Shown in pieces: positions 20,606 through 30,957 of a stretch of DNA of 64,000 nucleotides. This DNA is from Bifidobacterium pseudolongum subsp. pseudolongum DSM 20099. GTDB taxonomy: Bacteria; Actinomycetota; Actinomycetes; Actinomycetales; Bifidobacteriaceae. The stretch is from NCBI RefSeq assembly GCF_000771225.1, contig NZ_JDTZ01000002.1, positions 248,001-312,000 on the forward strand. Reading direction: 5' to 3'. Under the pieces are notes generated by a model. The model saw only the letters and a program-made list of their open reading frames with translations, made no database searches and was not told the DNA's origin. Every line of letters begins with the position of its first letter. Positions within the stretch are counted from its first letter, which is position 1. Both the position numbers and the translations under genes were made by a program.

Positions 20606-22165
20606 ATGAGCGTTATCCAGAATCCAATACTCAATTCGGATTTTCCCGATCCCGACATCATCAGGGTCGGCCATACCTATTACATGGCGAGCACCACGAT
20701 GCATTTCATGCCCGGATGCGACATATTGAGGTCGTTCGACCTGACACATTGGGAACCGTATGGCCATGTCTACCACACACTTGGGCACACGGGCGCCTAT
20801 ATGCTGGACGACGATCAGGACCTGTATGGGCAGGGAATGTGGGCGCCGTCCCTGCGATGGCACAACGGCCGATTCCATGTGTTATTCTCCGCGAATGACA
20901 CCCATACGACCCATCTGTTCACCGCTGAGGACGCCCGCGGTCCATGGCGTCATCATATCGTCCAGGGCTTCTACCACGATCCTTCGCTGCTCTTTGACGA
21001 TGGGCGTGTGTTCATCGTTCACGGCAACACCGCACTGCGGCTGACCGAGATGGAGGTGGATCTGTCCGGACCGAAGGCCGGTGGACTCGACCGTGTGCTC
21101 GTGCAGGATTTGCCGAATCAGGATCTGGGATACGAGGGATCCCATCTGCAACGGCATGATGGGCGGTATTACCTGTTCACCTGTCATTTCGCCCGTGGCC
21201 ACCGCAAAACCGAGGATTGTTTCATCGCGGATTCGCTTGACGGTGAGTTCCGGGGCCGCTGCATTCTGGATGACGACTTGGGATACCATGACCAAGGTGT
21301 GGCGCAAGGTGGCATGGTGGACACGCCCGATGGCCAATGGTACGCGTTCATGTTCCAGGACCGCGGGGCATTGGGCAGGACACCCGTGCTCATGCCGATG
21401 CATTTCGATACAGACGGCATGCCCGTATTGGGCGTGAACGGGCGAGTTCCGGCATACGTCGAAAGCGCGCCTTCCGCCGAACCGCACCATCATTATGCGC
21501 CGCTCAACGGCAATGACGATTTCCGCTACACGCCCGATAGCAGGGGAACCATCCATCTGGCCCCCTATTGGCAGTTCAACCACACACCACATGACGAGAC
21601 ATGGTCGGTGACCGCGCGCCCCGGCGCATTCCGCATCACCACAAGCCGCGTATCGGCCACCATGCTGCGGGCGACCAATACGCTTACGCAACGCACGACC
21701 GGCCCACGGTGCGCCGCGGAAGTGACCATCGACGCCAGCGGACTCATGGAAGGCGACATCGCCGGGCTCTGCGCATTCCAAGGCTGCTACGCATACGCCG
21801 CCATAACACGCAGACAGGGATCTTGGCATGCGATCATGGCGGAACGCAATGCGTTGCACCCGGACAACACCGCCGAGCGCCATTACGACGAGATCCCGGT
21901 TGAAGTGGAGTCCCTGCCATTGCCGTCACCGCAGGTCACGTTCCGTTTGGAGATCGACTACACCGACATGCGCGATACCGCGCGCTTCCTTGTGCGGACA
22001 GACGCCGGGTGGATACCGATCGGACATCCCCACCGCCTGTGGTTCAAACTGGATCATTTCACAGGATGCCGGTTCGCACTGTTCACCCAAGCGACCCAGC
22101 ATGTTGGAGGACATGCCGACTTCATGCGCTTCCGTTATCACGATGCCTCGGATATGGGAGCTTGA
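20606..22165 (+). CDS. Glycoside hydrolase family 43 (beta-xylosidase / arabinofuranosidase)
   Basis: The 519-residue intracellular enzyme has no signal peptide. It is a five-bladed GH43 propeller (about 1-310) followed by a concanavalin-like C-terminal domain (about 325-519), the layout of XynB-type enzymes. The inverting catalytic set is placed as D15 (DFPDPD, base), D125 (YHDPSLLFDD, pKa modulator) and E177 (YEGSHL, acid). It starts at 20606 after CGGAGG; the longer frame covers the xylB hairpin and is not coding. It is the only hydrolase gene on the plus strand of the island, in line with xylB. Whether it prefers xylosyl or arabinosyl substrates cannot be told from the sequence. Confidence 0.9.
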   Translation: MSVIQNPILNSDFPDPDIIRVGHTYYMASTTMHFMPGCDILRSFDLTHWEPYGHVYHTLGHTGAYMLDDDQDLYGQGMWAPSLRWHNGRFHVLFSANDTHTTHLFTAEDARGPWRHHIVQGFYHDPSLLFDDGRVFIVHGNTALRLTEMEVDLSGPKAGGLDRVLVQDLPNQDLGYEGSHLQRHDGRYYLFTCHFARGHRKTEDCFIADSLDGEFRGRCILDDDLGYHDQGVAQGGMVDTPDGQWYAFMFQDRGALGRTPVLMPMHFDTDGMPVLGVNGRVPAYVESAPSAEPHHHYAPLNGNDDFRYTPDSRGTIHLAPYWQFNHTPHDETWSVTARPGAFRITTSRVSATMLRATNTLTQRTTGPRCAAEVTIDASGLMEGDIAGLCAFQGCYAYAAITRRQGSWHAIMAERNALHPDNTAERHYDEIPVEVESLPLPSPQVTFRLEIDYTDMRDTARFLVRTDAGWIPIGHPHRLWFKLDHFTGCRFALFTQATQHVGGHADFMRFRYHDASDMGA

Positions 22166-22177
22166 CCCAAGGTGTAG

Positions 22178-23578
22178 TCATGCGCCGCGATGCCCACTGC
22201 GCATTTCCACAGGGAAACCCAGATGCAGGAAGCGGTCGCCATGCATGTCGGTGCGGTCCCAGTGTACAAGACCCGGTCCACTGGGATCGCCCATCGCCGC
22301 AAAACGCGTCCAATACCGTGACATGCATTGGGAGAGCTCAACATGGCATCCACGCATGGGTCGCCAGCATGAGCCCAAGGTCCCGAACACGAACCAGAGG
22401 TCGGAAGAATGGAAGGAGCCCGCGTCATCGCCGGGCATCGGCACATCGAAATGGTAATAATACGGTGCGCGACCGCCACCATGCTGCCATGCTGCGATCA
22501 GCCGGCGGTTGCCTTCGCGGCCAGCCCGCACCTGATGGCCTTGTCCGTCGGACACCATGAATTCGTCTTGCGTATCGCCCACCACCAAATCGATGTTCTT
22601 GGTTTGGCCGTCAAGTATCAAATCGCGCTCCTGCCGTGGCATGAAGACGCCATCGACACATGGCACCCAATTGACCATCATCGGCCATGCAGCATCATCC
22701 ACACCTTCAGGCGCCTCAAGCCTAGACGCTCCATCGAACAGGGTCTGCGCATCGACAGCCCGTGCCTCATCGAGGTTCTCCACCCCCAGACGCCGCATCA
22801 ACCTTGCGCCCGTCGACTGTGCGGATTCCAGTGAGCACAGTGTTGCATTGAAGTAGCCAAGGCCCGCGCCTGATTGCATGATCGCCCGGGAGAACAGTCC
22901 GGCATTACCCGGCGCGCAGCATTGCGCCAATACCGAAGCCGCACCCGCGGACTGCCCGAAGACGCATATGCGCGTGGGGTCGCCACCGAAAACGGTGATG
23001 TTGCGGCGCACCCACCGAAGGGCGGCCTGTTGGTCCAACCATCCGAAATTCGCATACGGGGCGCCTTCCTCCGCTTCCTCCTGCAGCCAGCGGTGTGAGA
23101 AAAATCCGAACACGTTCAGCCGATACGCCACCGACACAACCACAACGCCCTGACGCGCGAGCGCGGTGCCGTCGAACTCCTTCTCCATCGCGCACCCGCA
23201 CTGGTAGGCGCCTCCATGGATCCACACCATGACCGGCAGGGGTTCGCTGGTGAGGCGCGCATCGGCGCCGCTCCCCCGCAATGCCGGCGTCCAGATGTTC
23301 AGATACAGGCAATCCTCATCGAGCGGGATGGCGGGATCCATGCCCCATTCCTTGTCATAGAACGGGTTTGACGCTCCCGGAATGGGTTGCAGGCAGGCCG
23401 GGGCATCGTCGAACGCGCACCGTACACCTTGCCAAGGCGCCGGCGGCTGGGGTGGTCGCCAACGCAGCGGCCCCACTGGTGGAGCGGCGAACGGCACTCC
23501 ACGAAAAGCTGTGATGGAGGGATCGCCCACCGCCAATCCCTCCAGTGTTCCCTGCTCGCATGTGACTTGCCTGCGCAT
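22178..23578 (-). CDS. Type B carboxylesterase
   Basis: The 466-residue protein is an alpha/beta-hydrolase of the carboxylesterase type B (para-nitrobenzyl esterase) family. The nucleophile is S210 in FGQSAGAAS, the oxyanion hole is HGGAY (121-125), EDCLYLNIW is the family signature, and the catalytic His is in GSFHSSDLWFVFG. It lacks a signal peptide. Its ATG shares the A of the TGA stop of the acetylesterase gene (TGATG), so translation is coupled; a GTG one codon earlier is an alternative start. In this cluster a likely job is removing acyl or hydroxycinnamoyl groups from xylo-oligosaccharides; that is inference. Confidence 0.88.
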   Translation of the reverse strand: MRRQVTCEQGTLEGLAVGDPSITAFRGVPFAAPPVGPLRWRPPQPPAPWQGVRCAFDDAPACLQPIPGASNPFYDKEWGMDPAIPLDEDCLYLNIWTPALRGSGADARLTSEPLPVMVWIHGGAYQCGCAMEKEFDGTALARQGVVVVSVAYRLNVFGFFSHRWLQEEAEEGAPYANFGWLDQQAALRWVRRNITVFGGDPTRICVFGQSAGAASVLAQCCAPGNAGLFSRAIMQSGAGLGYFNATLCSLESAQSTGARLMRRLGVENLDEARAVDAQTLFDGASRLEAPEGVDDAAWPMMVNWVPCVDGVFMPRQERDLILDGQTKNIDLVVGDTQDEFMVSDGQGHQVRAGREGNRRLIAAWQHGGGRAPYYYHFDVPMPGDDAGSFHSSDLWFVFGTLGSCWRPMRGCHVELSQCMSRYWTRFAAMGDPSGPGLVHWDRTDMHGDRFLHLGFPVEMRSGHRGA

Positions 23579-25503
23579 CACGCACGTCCCGTCCCGGCAT
23601 CGACGTCTCCGCCAGCGCGCACCGATGGCGCGATCATGGCACCACGCTTCAAATCATAGGCAAATGGAGGCATCGGAGTGCCCCGGCCATCCACAAGCAG
23701 ACCACGTGACGGGTTGTTCCGCCATGCATACCGCAGTATGTCGGGACGCCGCTCAGGCAGCGGAATGCACACTTCCGCCCCCTCAACCATCGCAGGTGCA
23801 GGCACCGCGCACATGGCATCGCGCCAGACGAACTCGAATTCGCCCGGATCACCGCCATCGAGCGTCAACGGCGTGCAAGGGACCGGATTGGCCCCTTGGC
23901 GGGCAACAGTGGCATAGGAGACGCACAGCATCCCATCGCGTTCCTCGATCCTCTCCACCATCGGCTGCACATTGTCGCCTCCATAGAGCAGCGCACATGC
24001 CGCGTCGAACAGACGTGACGCGACGAGCTTCTTGTCATGCGGATGCAAGTCGTTGGGTTCACCGGCATCCAGCGTCACGACCGTCTTCACGTCGGGCACT
24101 TGCTTCCCGACGGCCCACTGCCCGGCGCGTACGAGCGGCCAACCGCCGTCCTCGATGCAATCGATGCTGATGCCGGGCAATTGCACGATGAGGAAGGGCA
24201 TATGCGGATCATGCCAACGCTCCCGCCACAAATCGATCATCGTGGCGAGCAGTTTGCCGTATTGCGCCGCCCTGGTCCCGGTGTTCGATTCCCCTTGGTA
24301 CCACAGCGCGGCGCGTACCGGGAAACGGAAGCAAGGCGCGAGCATGGCGTTATACAACCCGGTGGGGCGCCAACGCACGAAATCCTCACTCGGACATGGC
24401 CTGTCCATGCTCGCCACGACGGCAAGCCTCCAGATGCCGCTCACATCATGGACCTCATCGCCGACCTGCAAGGTCATCGCCTTGCCTTCGGTCACCCGGC
24501 CGGATCCCGCGTTGCAGACAAGGCGCACAACAATCTCGTTGGCCCCCGCGCGCAGCATACCGGCAGGAATCCGGTAGTCACGGGGCTCATATTGGTTGGG
24601 GCGGCCCCCTATGTTGATTCCATTGATGTAGGTCTCATCGATGTCAGCCCATGCCCCCAACCGCAGCGTGCCTTCAGCACCCTCGCAATAGGGCGGCAGC
24701 ACCACTGTCCGCCGCAATTCGAGCATTCCCTGGAATCCCGGCAACCCGCAATCCTCAAAACGTGCCGGCAGGTCGACATGGCGCCAATGCAGCTTGTCGG
24801 CAGGAATCCGCCGCGCTTGCAGCTCCTCCATCCATCCAGCGACCGCGGACAGACTCTCTTCGCTCCGCGCCTCGGCCACGCCATCACCCAGATAGGGATC
24901 CAGCTCCTCCAACGCTTCAGGACAATCATCGAGTGAAGCGGCGTCCATCCATGCTTCGATGGGGGAACCGCCCAACGATACATTGAGCAGTCCGACGGGG
25001 ACCTGCAACCACTGGCGCACCATTCGCCCAAAGAAATACGCGACTGCGGAGAATTGACCCAGCGTCTCGGGTGCACACCCCAGCCATGAGGCCTCCTCAT
25101 GGTCACGCACCGGCCCGGAGAAATCGTATCGGTCCACGACCTTGAACTGGCGCAGCAAGGGGTCATCCTGCCGCTGGAACTCGCTGGGATAGTACGGATG
25201 CACCCATTGCATGGAAAGCTCCATATTGGATTGCCCCGAACACAGGAACACCTCACCCGCATAGCATGAGCGCCGTACCGTCGTGCCATCGCCAATCACT
25301 TCGAAGGCATACGGGCCGCCAGAATCCAACGCGTCCAACCGCACCTGCCAGCCGCCATCCGCGGCGCTTATGGTTTCCCCTGTACATTCGCCGATACGTA
25401 CGGAGACGCGCTCCCCCGGTGTGCACCATCCCCAGATGTTCACGGGTCTGCCGGATTGCAGCACACATCCATCATCCAGCAGCTTTGGCATTGTCAATGT
25501 CAT
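23578..25503 (-). CDS. SGNH-type acetylesterase (sialate O-acetylesterase / acetyl-xylan esterase family)
   Basis: The 641-residue protein belongs to the SASA (sialate O-acetylesterase) family, which also contains carbohydrate acetylesterases acting on xylan. The nucleophile motif CSGQSNMEL contains S92; WYQGESN near residue 400 is block III; and DLHPHDK carries the Asp/His pair. A central jelly-roll (about 260-350) interrupts the SGNH domain, as is usual in this family. No signal peptide is seen, so it acts on imported oligosaccharides. It starts after AAGGGACGCAT and is coupled to the carboxylesterase. The genomic context favours xylan acetyl groups over sialic acid. Confidence 0.88.
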   Translation of the reverse strand: MTLTMPKLLDDGCVLQSGRPVNIWGWCTPGERVSVRIGECTGETISAADGGWQVRLDALDSGGPYAFEVIGDGTTVRRSCYAGEVFLCSGQSNMELSMQWVHPYYPSEFQRQDDPLLRQFKVVDRYDFSGPVRDHEEASWLGCAPETLGQFSAVAYFFGRMVRQWLQVPVGLLNVSLGGSPIEAWMDAASLDDCPEALEELDPYLGDGVAEARSEESLSAVAGWMEELQARRIPADKLHWRHVDLPARFEDCGLPGFQGMLELRRTVVLPPYCEGAEGTLRLGAWADIDETYINGINIGGRPNQYEPRDYRIPAGMLRAGANEIVVRLVCNAGSGRVTEGKAMTLQVGDEVHDVSGIWRLAVVASMDRPCPSEDFVRWRPTGLYNAMLAPCFRFPVRAALWYQGESNTGTRAAQYGKLLATMIDLWRERWHDPHMPFLIVQLPGISIDCIEDGGWPLVRAGQWAVGKQVPDVKTVVTLDAGEPNDLHPHDKKLVASRLFDAACALLYGGDNVQPMVERIEERDGMLCVSYATVARQGANPVPCTPLTLDGGDPGEFEFVWRDAMCAVPAPAMVEGAEVCIPLPERRPDILRYAWRNNPSRGLLVDGRGTPMPPFAYDLKRGAMIAPSVRAGGDVDAGTGRA

Positions 25504-25554
25504 ATGCGTCCCTTGCCTTCCATGCGGTCATGTCATCTGCACCGCAGATATGGA

Positions 25555-25603
25555 GATGCACGCTGGGCGGGCCGTCCCGGAGACGGCCCGCCCAGCGTGC
25601 ATC
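25555..25603 (-). terminator. 22-bp hairpin between GH43 and the acetylesterase gene
   Basis: A perfect 22-bp stem (25555-25576 with 25582-25603) has a five-base loop and begins six bases after the GH43 stop. It is the most stable hairpin of the sugar island. No T tract follows on the minus strand, so it may protect the 3' end of the upstream message as well as reduce read-through to the esterases. Confidence 0.7.
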
Positions 25604-25608
25604 CATGG

Positions 25609-27234
25609 TCATTCACTCAATTCGCAGTAATCGAAGTCCACGAACTCAGCCGTTGCGGCATACCCCGACAGATCCACTGCCGCAAGACCGACGAACGCAC
25701 CGGTGAAGAACCCGCCATACCGTTGGTTCACATAGTCGTCCGACAGGATCTTCGCGTCCAGCTCGACACCGAGGTCATGCCACTGCTCACCGTCGAACGA
25801 ATAGTCGTAACCATAGGTCTGCGTGCGCACACGCGTGCGCAGCCATACAGTCTCCACATCATCGGGAACCGGCACCGCCCGGTCCCGCAGGAACGAGGTG
25901 TAGGAGTTGAAATCGTTCTGGGCGACTTCGATCACACGGCACTGCCGCTTCTCATCCCAAGTGACGAAAGCCCACGACCAGCACAGGTCGTTGTAGTAGT
26001 TCGTCAGGCCGGCCATCTGCCGGTAGTTGGTGGGGTCGAAGCGCACACCGACAGACGCGTCGAAATCGAACGCCTGCCAACGGCGGGCGACGAGGGACAG
26101 GTCGAAGAGGTTGCACAGCGATCCCTGCCCACGCAAGGTCAGCGTACCGCCTCCGACGGAACCCATCGATTCGTCGAAGGGCACACGCAGCGTGTTCCAA
26201 TCCAAGGCGAGCTGCGACGCCTCGAAATCGTCATGCTGGCTGTGATCGGCCGGTGCCTCGGTCTCGATGGCGTCTTGCGGCGCCTCGACGACGCGTTGTC
26301 CGCCATGACCGCCGACGACGACAGGCCAGCCGTCATCGGTCCATTCGACTTTCTGGATGGACGTCTCACGGCCCAGGGTGCACCATCCACGCGGATCGGT
26401 CACCGATTCGTTCTCATGGTGCCAGGGCCGGGCGCACAGCGACGCGTAGTACCATTCGCCGGATGGCGTATCCACGAGTGCGCCATGCCCCTGCTTCTGC
26501 AGATAGCTGCGCGGGGTGTCGAAGTTGCTGATGAACGGGTTGTACGGGCTCCCCTCGAACGACATCGCATCGAGCGTCGAGGAACGCGCGACGACCTCCT
26601 GATGCGTCCAGACAGTGCCGCCCTCGGCGCAGAACAGGTAGTACATGCCGTTGATTTTGTACAGGTGCGGGCCTTCGACGAGTTTGACATCGGTGCCACG
26701 CCAAATCGTGCGTTCAGTCTCAGGGAGCAGGCGCATGGTCTCGACGTCGAACTCGGTAAGCGTGATGCCATCGAAGGGATGGTTGTATTCACGGAAATCC
26801 CAAGTCTGCTGGACGAGGTACTTGCGCCCGTCATCGTCATGGAACAGGCTTGCATCGAAGCCAACGCCGTTGATCCGGATCGGTTCGCTCCACGGGCCAC
26901 GGATGTCCTCGGCGGTCACGAGGTAGTTCGTGCAGTCCTTGAACGCGCCGTTGACGATTTTGACATCGGAGTACACGAGCCAGAACTTGCCGTCCGCATA
27001 GGACAGGTCGGGAGCCCACACACCGCCGGAGGACGGGTTGCCGCGCATATCGATCTGCGAACGACGGTTCAGCGGGCTCGGCAACAGACGCCAGTGCACC
27101 ATGTCCTTCGACTCATGCAGACGTACGCCAGGCCACCATTCGAATGTGGAATTCGCGATGTAGTAGGTGTCTCCGACCCTGATCATCGACGGATCGGCGT
27201 TGAATCCGGGCAGTACCGGGTTTTCGATCTTCAT
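25609..27234 (-). CDS. Glycoside hydrolase family 43, XynB-type beta-xylosidase
   Basis: At 541 residues this is a typical intracellular GH43 beta-xylosidase. Catalytic residues are D14 (GFNADPS), D127 (GFDASLF) and E187 (VEGPHLY), nearly identical in numbering to Geobacillus XynB3 (D15, D128, E187; established knowledge). The C-terminal beta-sandwich (about 340-541) should close the active site into a pocket, giving exo-activity on short xylo-oligosaccharides. It starts after AAGGAGATCGTT and lies downstream of the two permease genes, separated by a hairpin. Confidence 0.93.
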   Translation of the reverse strand: MKIENPVLPGFNADPSMIRVGDTYYIANSTFEWWPGVRLHESKDMVHWRLLPSPLNRRSQIDMRGNPSSGGVWAPDLSYADGKFWLVYSDVKIVNGAFKDCTNYLVTAEDIRGPWSEPIRINGVGFDASLFHDDDGRKYLVQQTWDFREYNHPFDGITLTEFDVETMRLLPETERTIWRGTDVKLVEGPHLYKINGMYYLFCAEGGTVWTHQEVVARSSTLDAMSFEGSPYNPFISNFDTPRSYLQKQGHGALVDTPSGEWYYASLCARPWHHENESVTDPRGWCTLGRETSIQKVEWTDDGWPVVVGGHGGQRVVEAPQDAIETEAPADHSQHDDFEASQLALDWNTLRVPFDESMGSVGGGTLTLRGQGSLCNLFDLSLVARRWQAFDFDASVGVRFDPTNYRQMAGLTNYYNDLCWSWAFVTWDEKRQCRVIEVAQNDFNSYTSFLRDRAVPVPDDVETVWLRTRVRTQTYGYDYSFDGEQWHDLGVELDAKILSDDYVNQRYGGFFTGAFVGLAAVDLSGYAATAEFVDFDYCELSE

Positions 27235-27253
27235 AACGATCTCCTTAAGGGAA

Positions 27254-27283
27254 ACGGCGGCCCGGTTGTGCCCGGGCCGCCGT
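27254..27283 (-). terminator. Hairpin between permease and GH43 genes
   Basis: Twelve-base perfect arms ACGGCGGCCCGG (27254-27265) and its complement (27272-27283) flank TTGTGC. Short A-rich sequence on the plus side gives TTTCC on the minus strand, a weak T tract. It lies 30 bases after the permease stop. Confidence 0.6.
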
Positions 27284-27312
27284 GCTTCATGTGTTGCAGG
27301 CGGCGGGTCGGA

Positions 27313-28182
27313 TCATCCCTTGACCGCGCCTGTCAGGCCACCCACGATCTTCTTCTGGAAGATCGTGAAGCAGATGAGGGCCGGAAGCATGGCGAGCGAG
27401 GTGAACGCGAGGACTCTGGCCGTATCCACCGAGTGCTGGGAGCTGAACATCTGCACACCAAGCGGAAGCGTGTACTTGCTTTCATCACTCAGGACGAAGA
27501 GCGGAAGCATATAGCCGTTCCAGCTTCCCACGAAGGTGAGGATACCGGTCGTGGCAACGCCGGGCATCGACAGCGGGATGACCATGCGCCAGAAGAAGCC
27601 AAGGCGAGAGCAACCGTCCAGCAGGCACGCCTCCTCCAATTCCATCGGGATGGATTGCAGGAAGGGGACCAGGATGATGATGGTCTGCGGCAGACCGAAT
27701 GCGATCTGTGGAAGGATGATGCCCGCAAGGGAATTCGACAGACCTAGGTTCCTGATCATCAGGTACAGCGGAGTGATGCCGACGGTCATCGGGAACATGA
27801 GGCCCGCTGAGAACAGCGCATACATCAGTGTCGAGTACCGGAACTTGTAGCGGGCGATGACGTAGCTGACCATGATGCCGAGGACGACGACGCCGATCAT
27901 CGTGCAGATGCCCACAATCAGTGAGTTGACCAGCTCGGTCCAGAAGATGTCACTGGTGATGACTTCCTTGTAGTTGCTGATCACCCAGGGATTCGGCAGA
28001 CCGGCAGGGTTGCTGGTGATCTGCGCGTTGGTGCGGAATCCGCCAAAGATGATGTAGAGCACCGGGACAACGCAGATCGCCACGAGCACAAGCGAGAAGA
28101 AATAGACTATCGGGTTGCCCCATGGGGTCTTTGACGACTTATGGAAACCGTTTTTCTTGGAATATGCCGTTGCAGCACTCAT
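27313..28182 (-). CDS. Carbohydrate ABC transporter permease, MalG type
   Basis: The 289-residue protein is the second inner-membrane subunit of a CUT1 sugar importer. Six membrane helices are visible. The EAA loop that contacts the ATPase is EEACLLDGCSRLGFFWRMVIP (about 200-220). It starts one base after the stop of the other permease, with GGAGTG inside that gene. No ATPase gene is present here, as is usual for CUT1 importers that share an MsmK-like ATPase encoded elsewhere. Confidence 0.93.
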   Translation of the reverse strand: MSAATAYSKKNGFHKSSKTPWGNPIVYFFSLVLVAICVVPVLYIIFGGFRTNAQITSNPAGLPNPWVISNYKEVITSDIFWTELVNSLIVGICTMIGVVVLGIMVSYVIARYKFRYSTLMYALFSAGLMFPMTVGITPLYLMIRNLGLSNSLAGIILPQIAFGLPQTIIILVPFLQSIPMELEEACLLDGCSRLGFFWRMVIPLSMPGVATTGILTFVGSWNGYMLPLFVLSDESKYTLPLGVQMFSSQHSVDTARVLAFTSLAMLPALICFTIFQKKIVGGLTGAVKG

Positions 28183-28183
28183 C

Positions 28184-29242
28184 TCACTTCACTCCTTCCA
28201 TGGCGACCGCCAGGGCCTCATCCTCTGCGGTCTGCCTCTTCTTGCGCTTATTGGACGCCTTCTTATCGGTCAAGGCGCCATCGAGATCACGGTTGAGCAC
28301 AAAGTGCTGGTAGGTCAGCGCCACAATCAGCGAGATGACGAAAATGATGAGGGCGACGGCGGAGCCATATCCGTAGTTGCCTGCACCGCGTCCCTCACGG
28401 ACCATGTAGGTGGCCATCGTGGAGACGCCGGCCGTCGTGGAAACGTACTGGCCCCAGATGATGTAGACCAAATCGAACAGCTGCAGCGAACCGATCATCG
28501 ACAGGAAGACCCAGATGCGCAGCGTCGGGGCGAGCAACGGCAGTGTGATGCTCTTCTGGATCTGCCAGAACCCTGCACCGTCCACCTTTGCCGCTTCGTA
28601 CAGTTCCTCAGGAATCGACTGCATGCCTGCAAGCATGAGGATGACGGCAAATCCGATGTATTTCCAGCTGATGAGCAGCAGCAGCGTCCAGATCGCGACC
28701 TTGGGGTTGGCTAGCCAATCGACGCCATGCATGCCGAGTGATTCAAGGATCTGGTTGACCGCGCCCTTCTTCTGGAGCAGCAGGCTCCAGCCGGTGCCGA
28801 CAATGACTTCCGAAACGACATACGGCACGAAGATGAGCGTACGGATCAGACCACGTCCCTTGAACTTCTGGTTGAGCAGGAGAGCGAAGAGGATGGCCAA
28901 CGGACCCTGGATAACGAGGGATCCGATGACGATTTCAAAGGTGTGCAGGATCGCCTGCTGGAAGTTCGGATCCTTCAATGCCACAATGTAGTTCTGCAGT
29001 CCGACGAACTTGCCGTTCTCGGACGGGGTACCAAAGCCCTTCCATTGGTAGAAACCGTAGTAGGCGCCCAAAATGATCGGAAGAATCACAAAGCAGCAGA
29101 AGAGGATGATCGCGGGTGCGGAAAGGATGAAAATTTCGAGATTTCTGCGCCCCTTGCCGTTAGAGGGTTTGCGTTCTCCGCCCCGCTTCTTCGTTTCGGC
29201 AACCGGTCGCCCGACTGCCACGGCATCATTCATTTCAGTCAT
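28184..29242 (-). CDS. Carbohydrate ABC transporter permease, MalF type
   Basis: The 352-residue subunit has a 30-residue basic, Lys/Arg/Gly-rich cytoplasmic N-terminus, then six membrane helices. The EAA loop reads EELYEAAKVDGAGFWQIQKS. The C-terminus is a charged tail (SNKRKKRQTAEDE). It partners the MalG-type subunit and the lipoprotein binding protein encoded upstream. Only a weak GGGATTG lies before the ATG, so expression may depend on read-through past the terminator at 29288-29327. Confidence 0.93.
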   Translation of the reverse strand: MTEMNDAVAVGRPVAETKKRGGERKPSNGKGRRNLEIFILSAPAIILFCCFVILPIILGAYYGFYQWKGFGTPSENGKFVGLQNYIVALKDPNFQQAILHTFEIVIGSLVIQGPLAILFALLLNQKFKGRGLIRTLIFVPYVVSEVIVGTGWSLLLQKKGAVNQILESLGMHGVDWLANPKVAIWTLLLLISWKYIGFAVILMLAGMQSIPEELYEAAKVDGAGFWQIQKSITLPLLAPTLRIWVFLSMIGSLQLFDLVYIIWGQYVSTTAGVSTMATYMVREGRGAGNYGYGSAVALIIFVISLIVALTYQHFVLNRDLDGALTDKKASNKRKKRQTAEDEALAVAMEGVK

Positions 29243-29287
29243 GTCATCAATCCCATGTATCTAAGTTTCGTTGTACGTCATCCAGGG

Positions 29288-29327
29288 AAAAAGGATGGCT
29301 GGACCATGTGGAACAGCCCAGCCATCC
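29288..29327 (-). terminator. Intrinsic terminator between binding-protein and permease genes
   Basis: Ten-base arms GGATGGCTGG (29293-29302) and complement (29318-29327), loop 15, are followed on the minus strand by TTTTTCCC (A run at 29288-29292). This is a classical hairpin plus T tract. It would give more binding protein than permease, a common arrangement in sugar importers. Confidence 0.75.
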
Positions 29328-29347
29328 CGGACCTTGCTCAGACGCGA

Positions 29348-30754
<1,407 letters not shown>

Positions 30755-30761
30755 TTACGTT

Positions 30762-30806
30762 GTTTTCGTTAGAAACTATCGTAAACGTACTTTGTCAATT
30801 AGTCAA
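30762..30806 (-). promoter_or_regulatory. Promoter of the importer gene with overlapping operator
   Basis: On the minus strand TTGACT (plus 30801-30806) and TACGAT (plus 30778-30783) are separated by exactly 17 bases. A 25-base imperfect palindrome, GTTTTCGTTA-N5-TATCGTAAAC (30762-30786), covers the -10, as expected for LacI-family repression. The leader to the ATG at 30625 is about 145 bases. Confidence 0.65.
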
Positions 30807-30893
30807 ACAAAGTGTGTTTTCGGCGTTTCGCGCAATTCTGTATACATTTGCTCGCCATTTTCACAACAAGCGTCTCATTTCGTTTGCGAAGAC

Positions 30894-30906
30894 ACGAAAC
30901 TTTCGT
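30894..30906. promoter_or_regulatory. Second candidate operator near the lacI-type gene
   Basis: The perfect palindrome ACGAAACTTTCGT lies 51 bases before the regulator ATG. It shares CGAAA and TTNCGTT elements with the site at 30762-30786 region. It could serve autoregulation. Confidence 0.4.
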
Positions 30907-30957
30907 TATCATGGCAGATAGTATCACACCCATTCATTGGCGGCAAAGGAGCCCCAT

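Noticed and set aside
23578-25503. Sialic acid catabolism role for the SASA-family esterase
   Set aside because: No sialidase, lyase or sialic acid transporter gene is in the window; the coupled genes all concern xylo-oligosaccharides.
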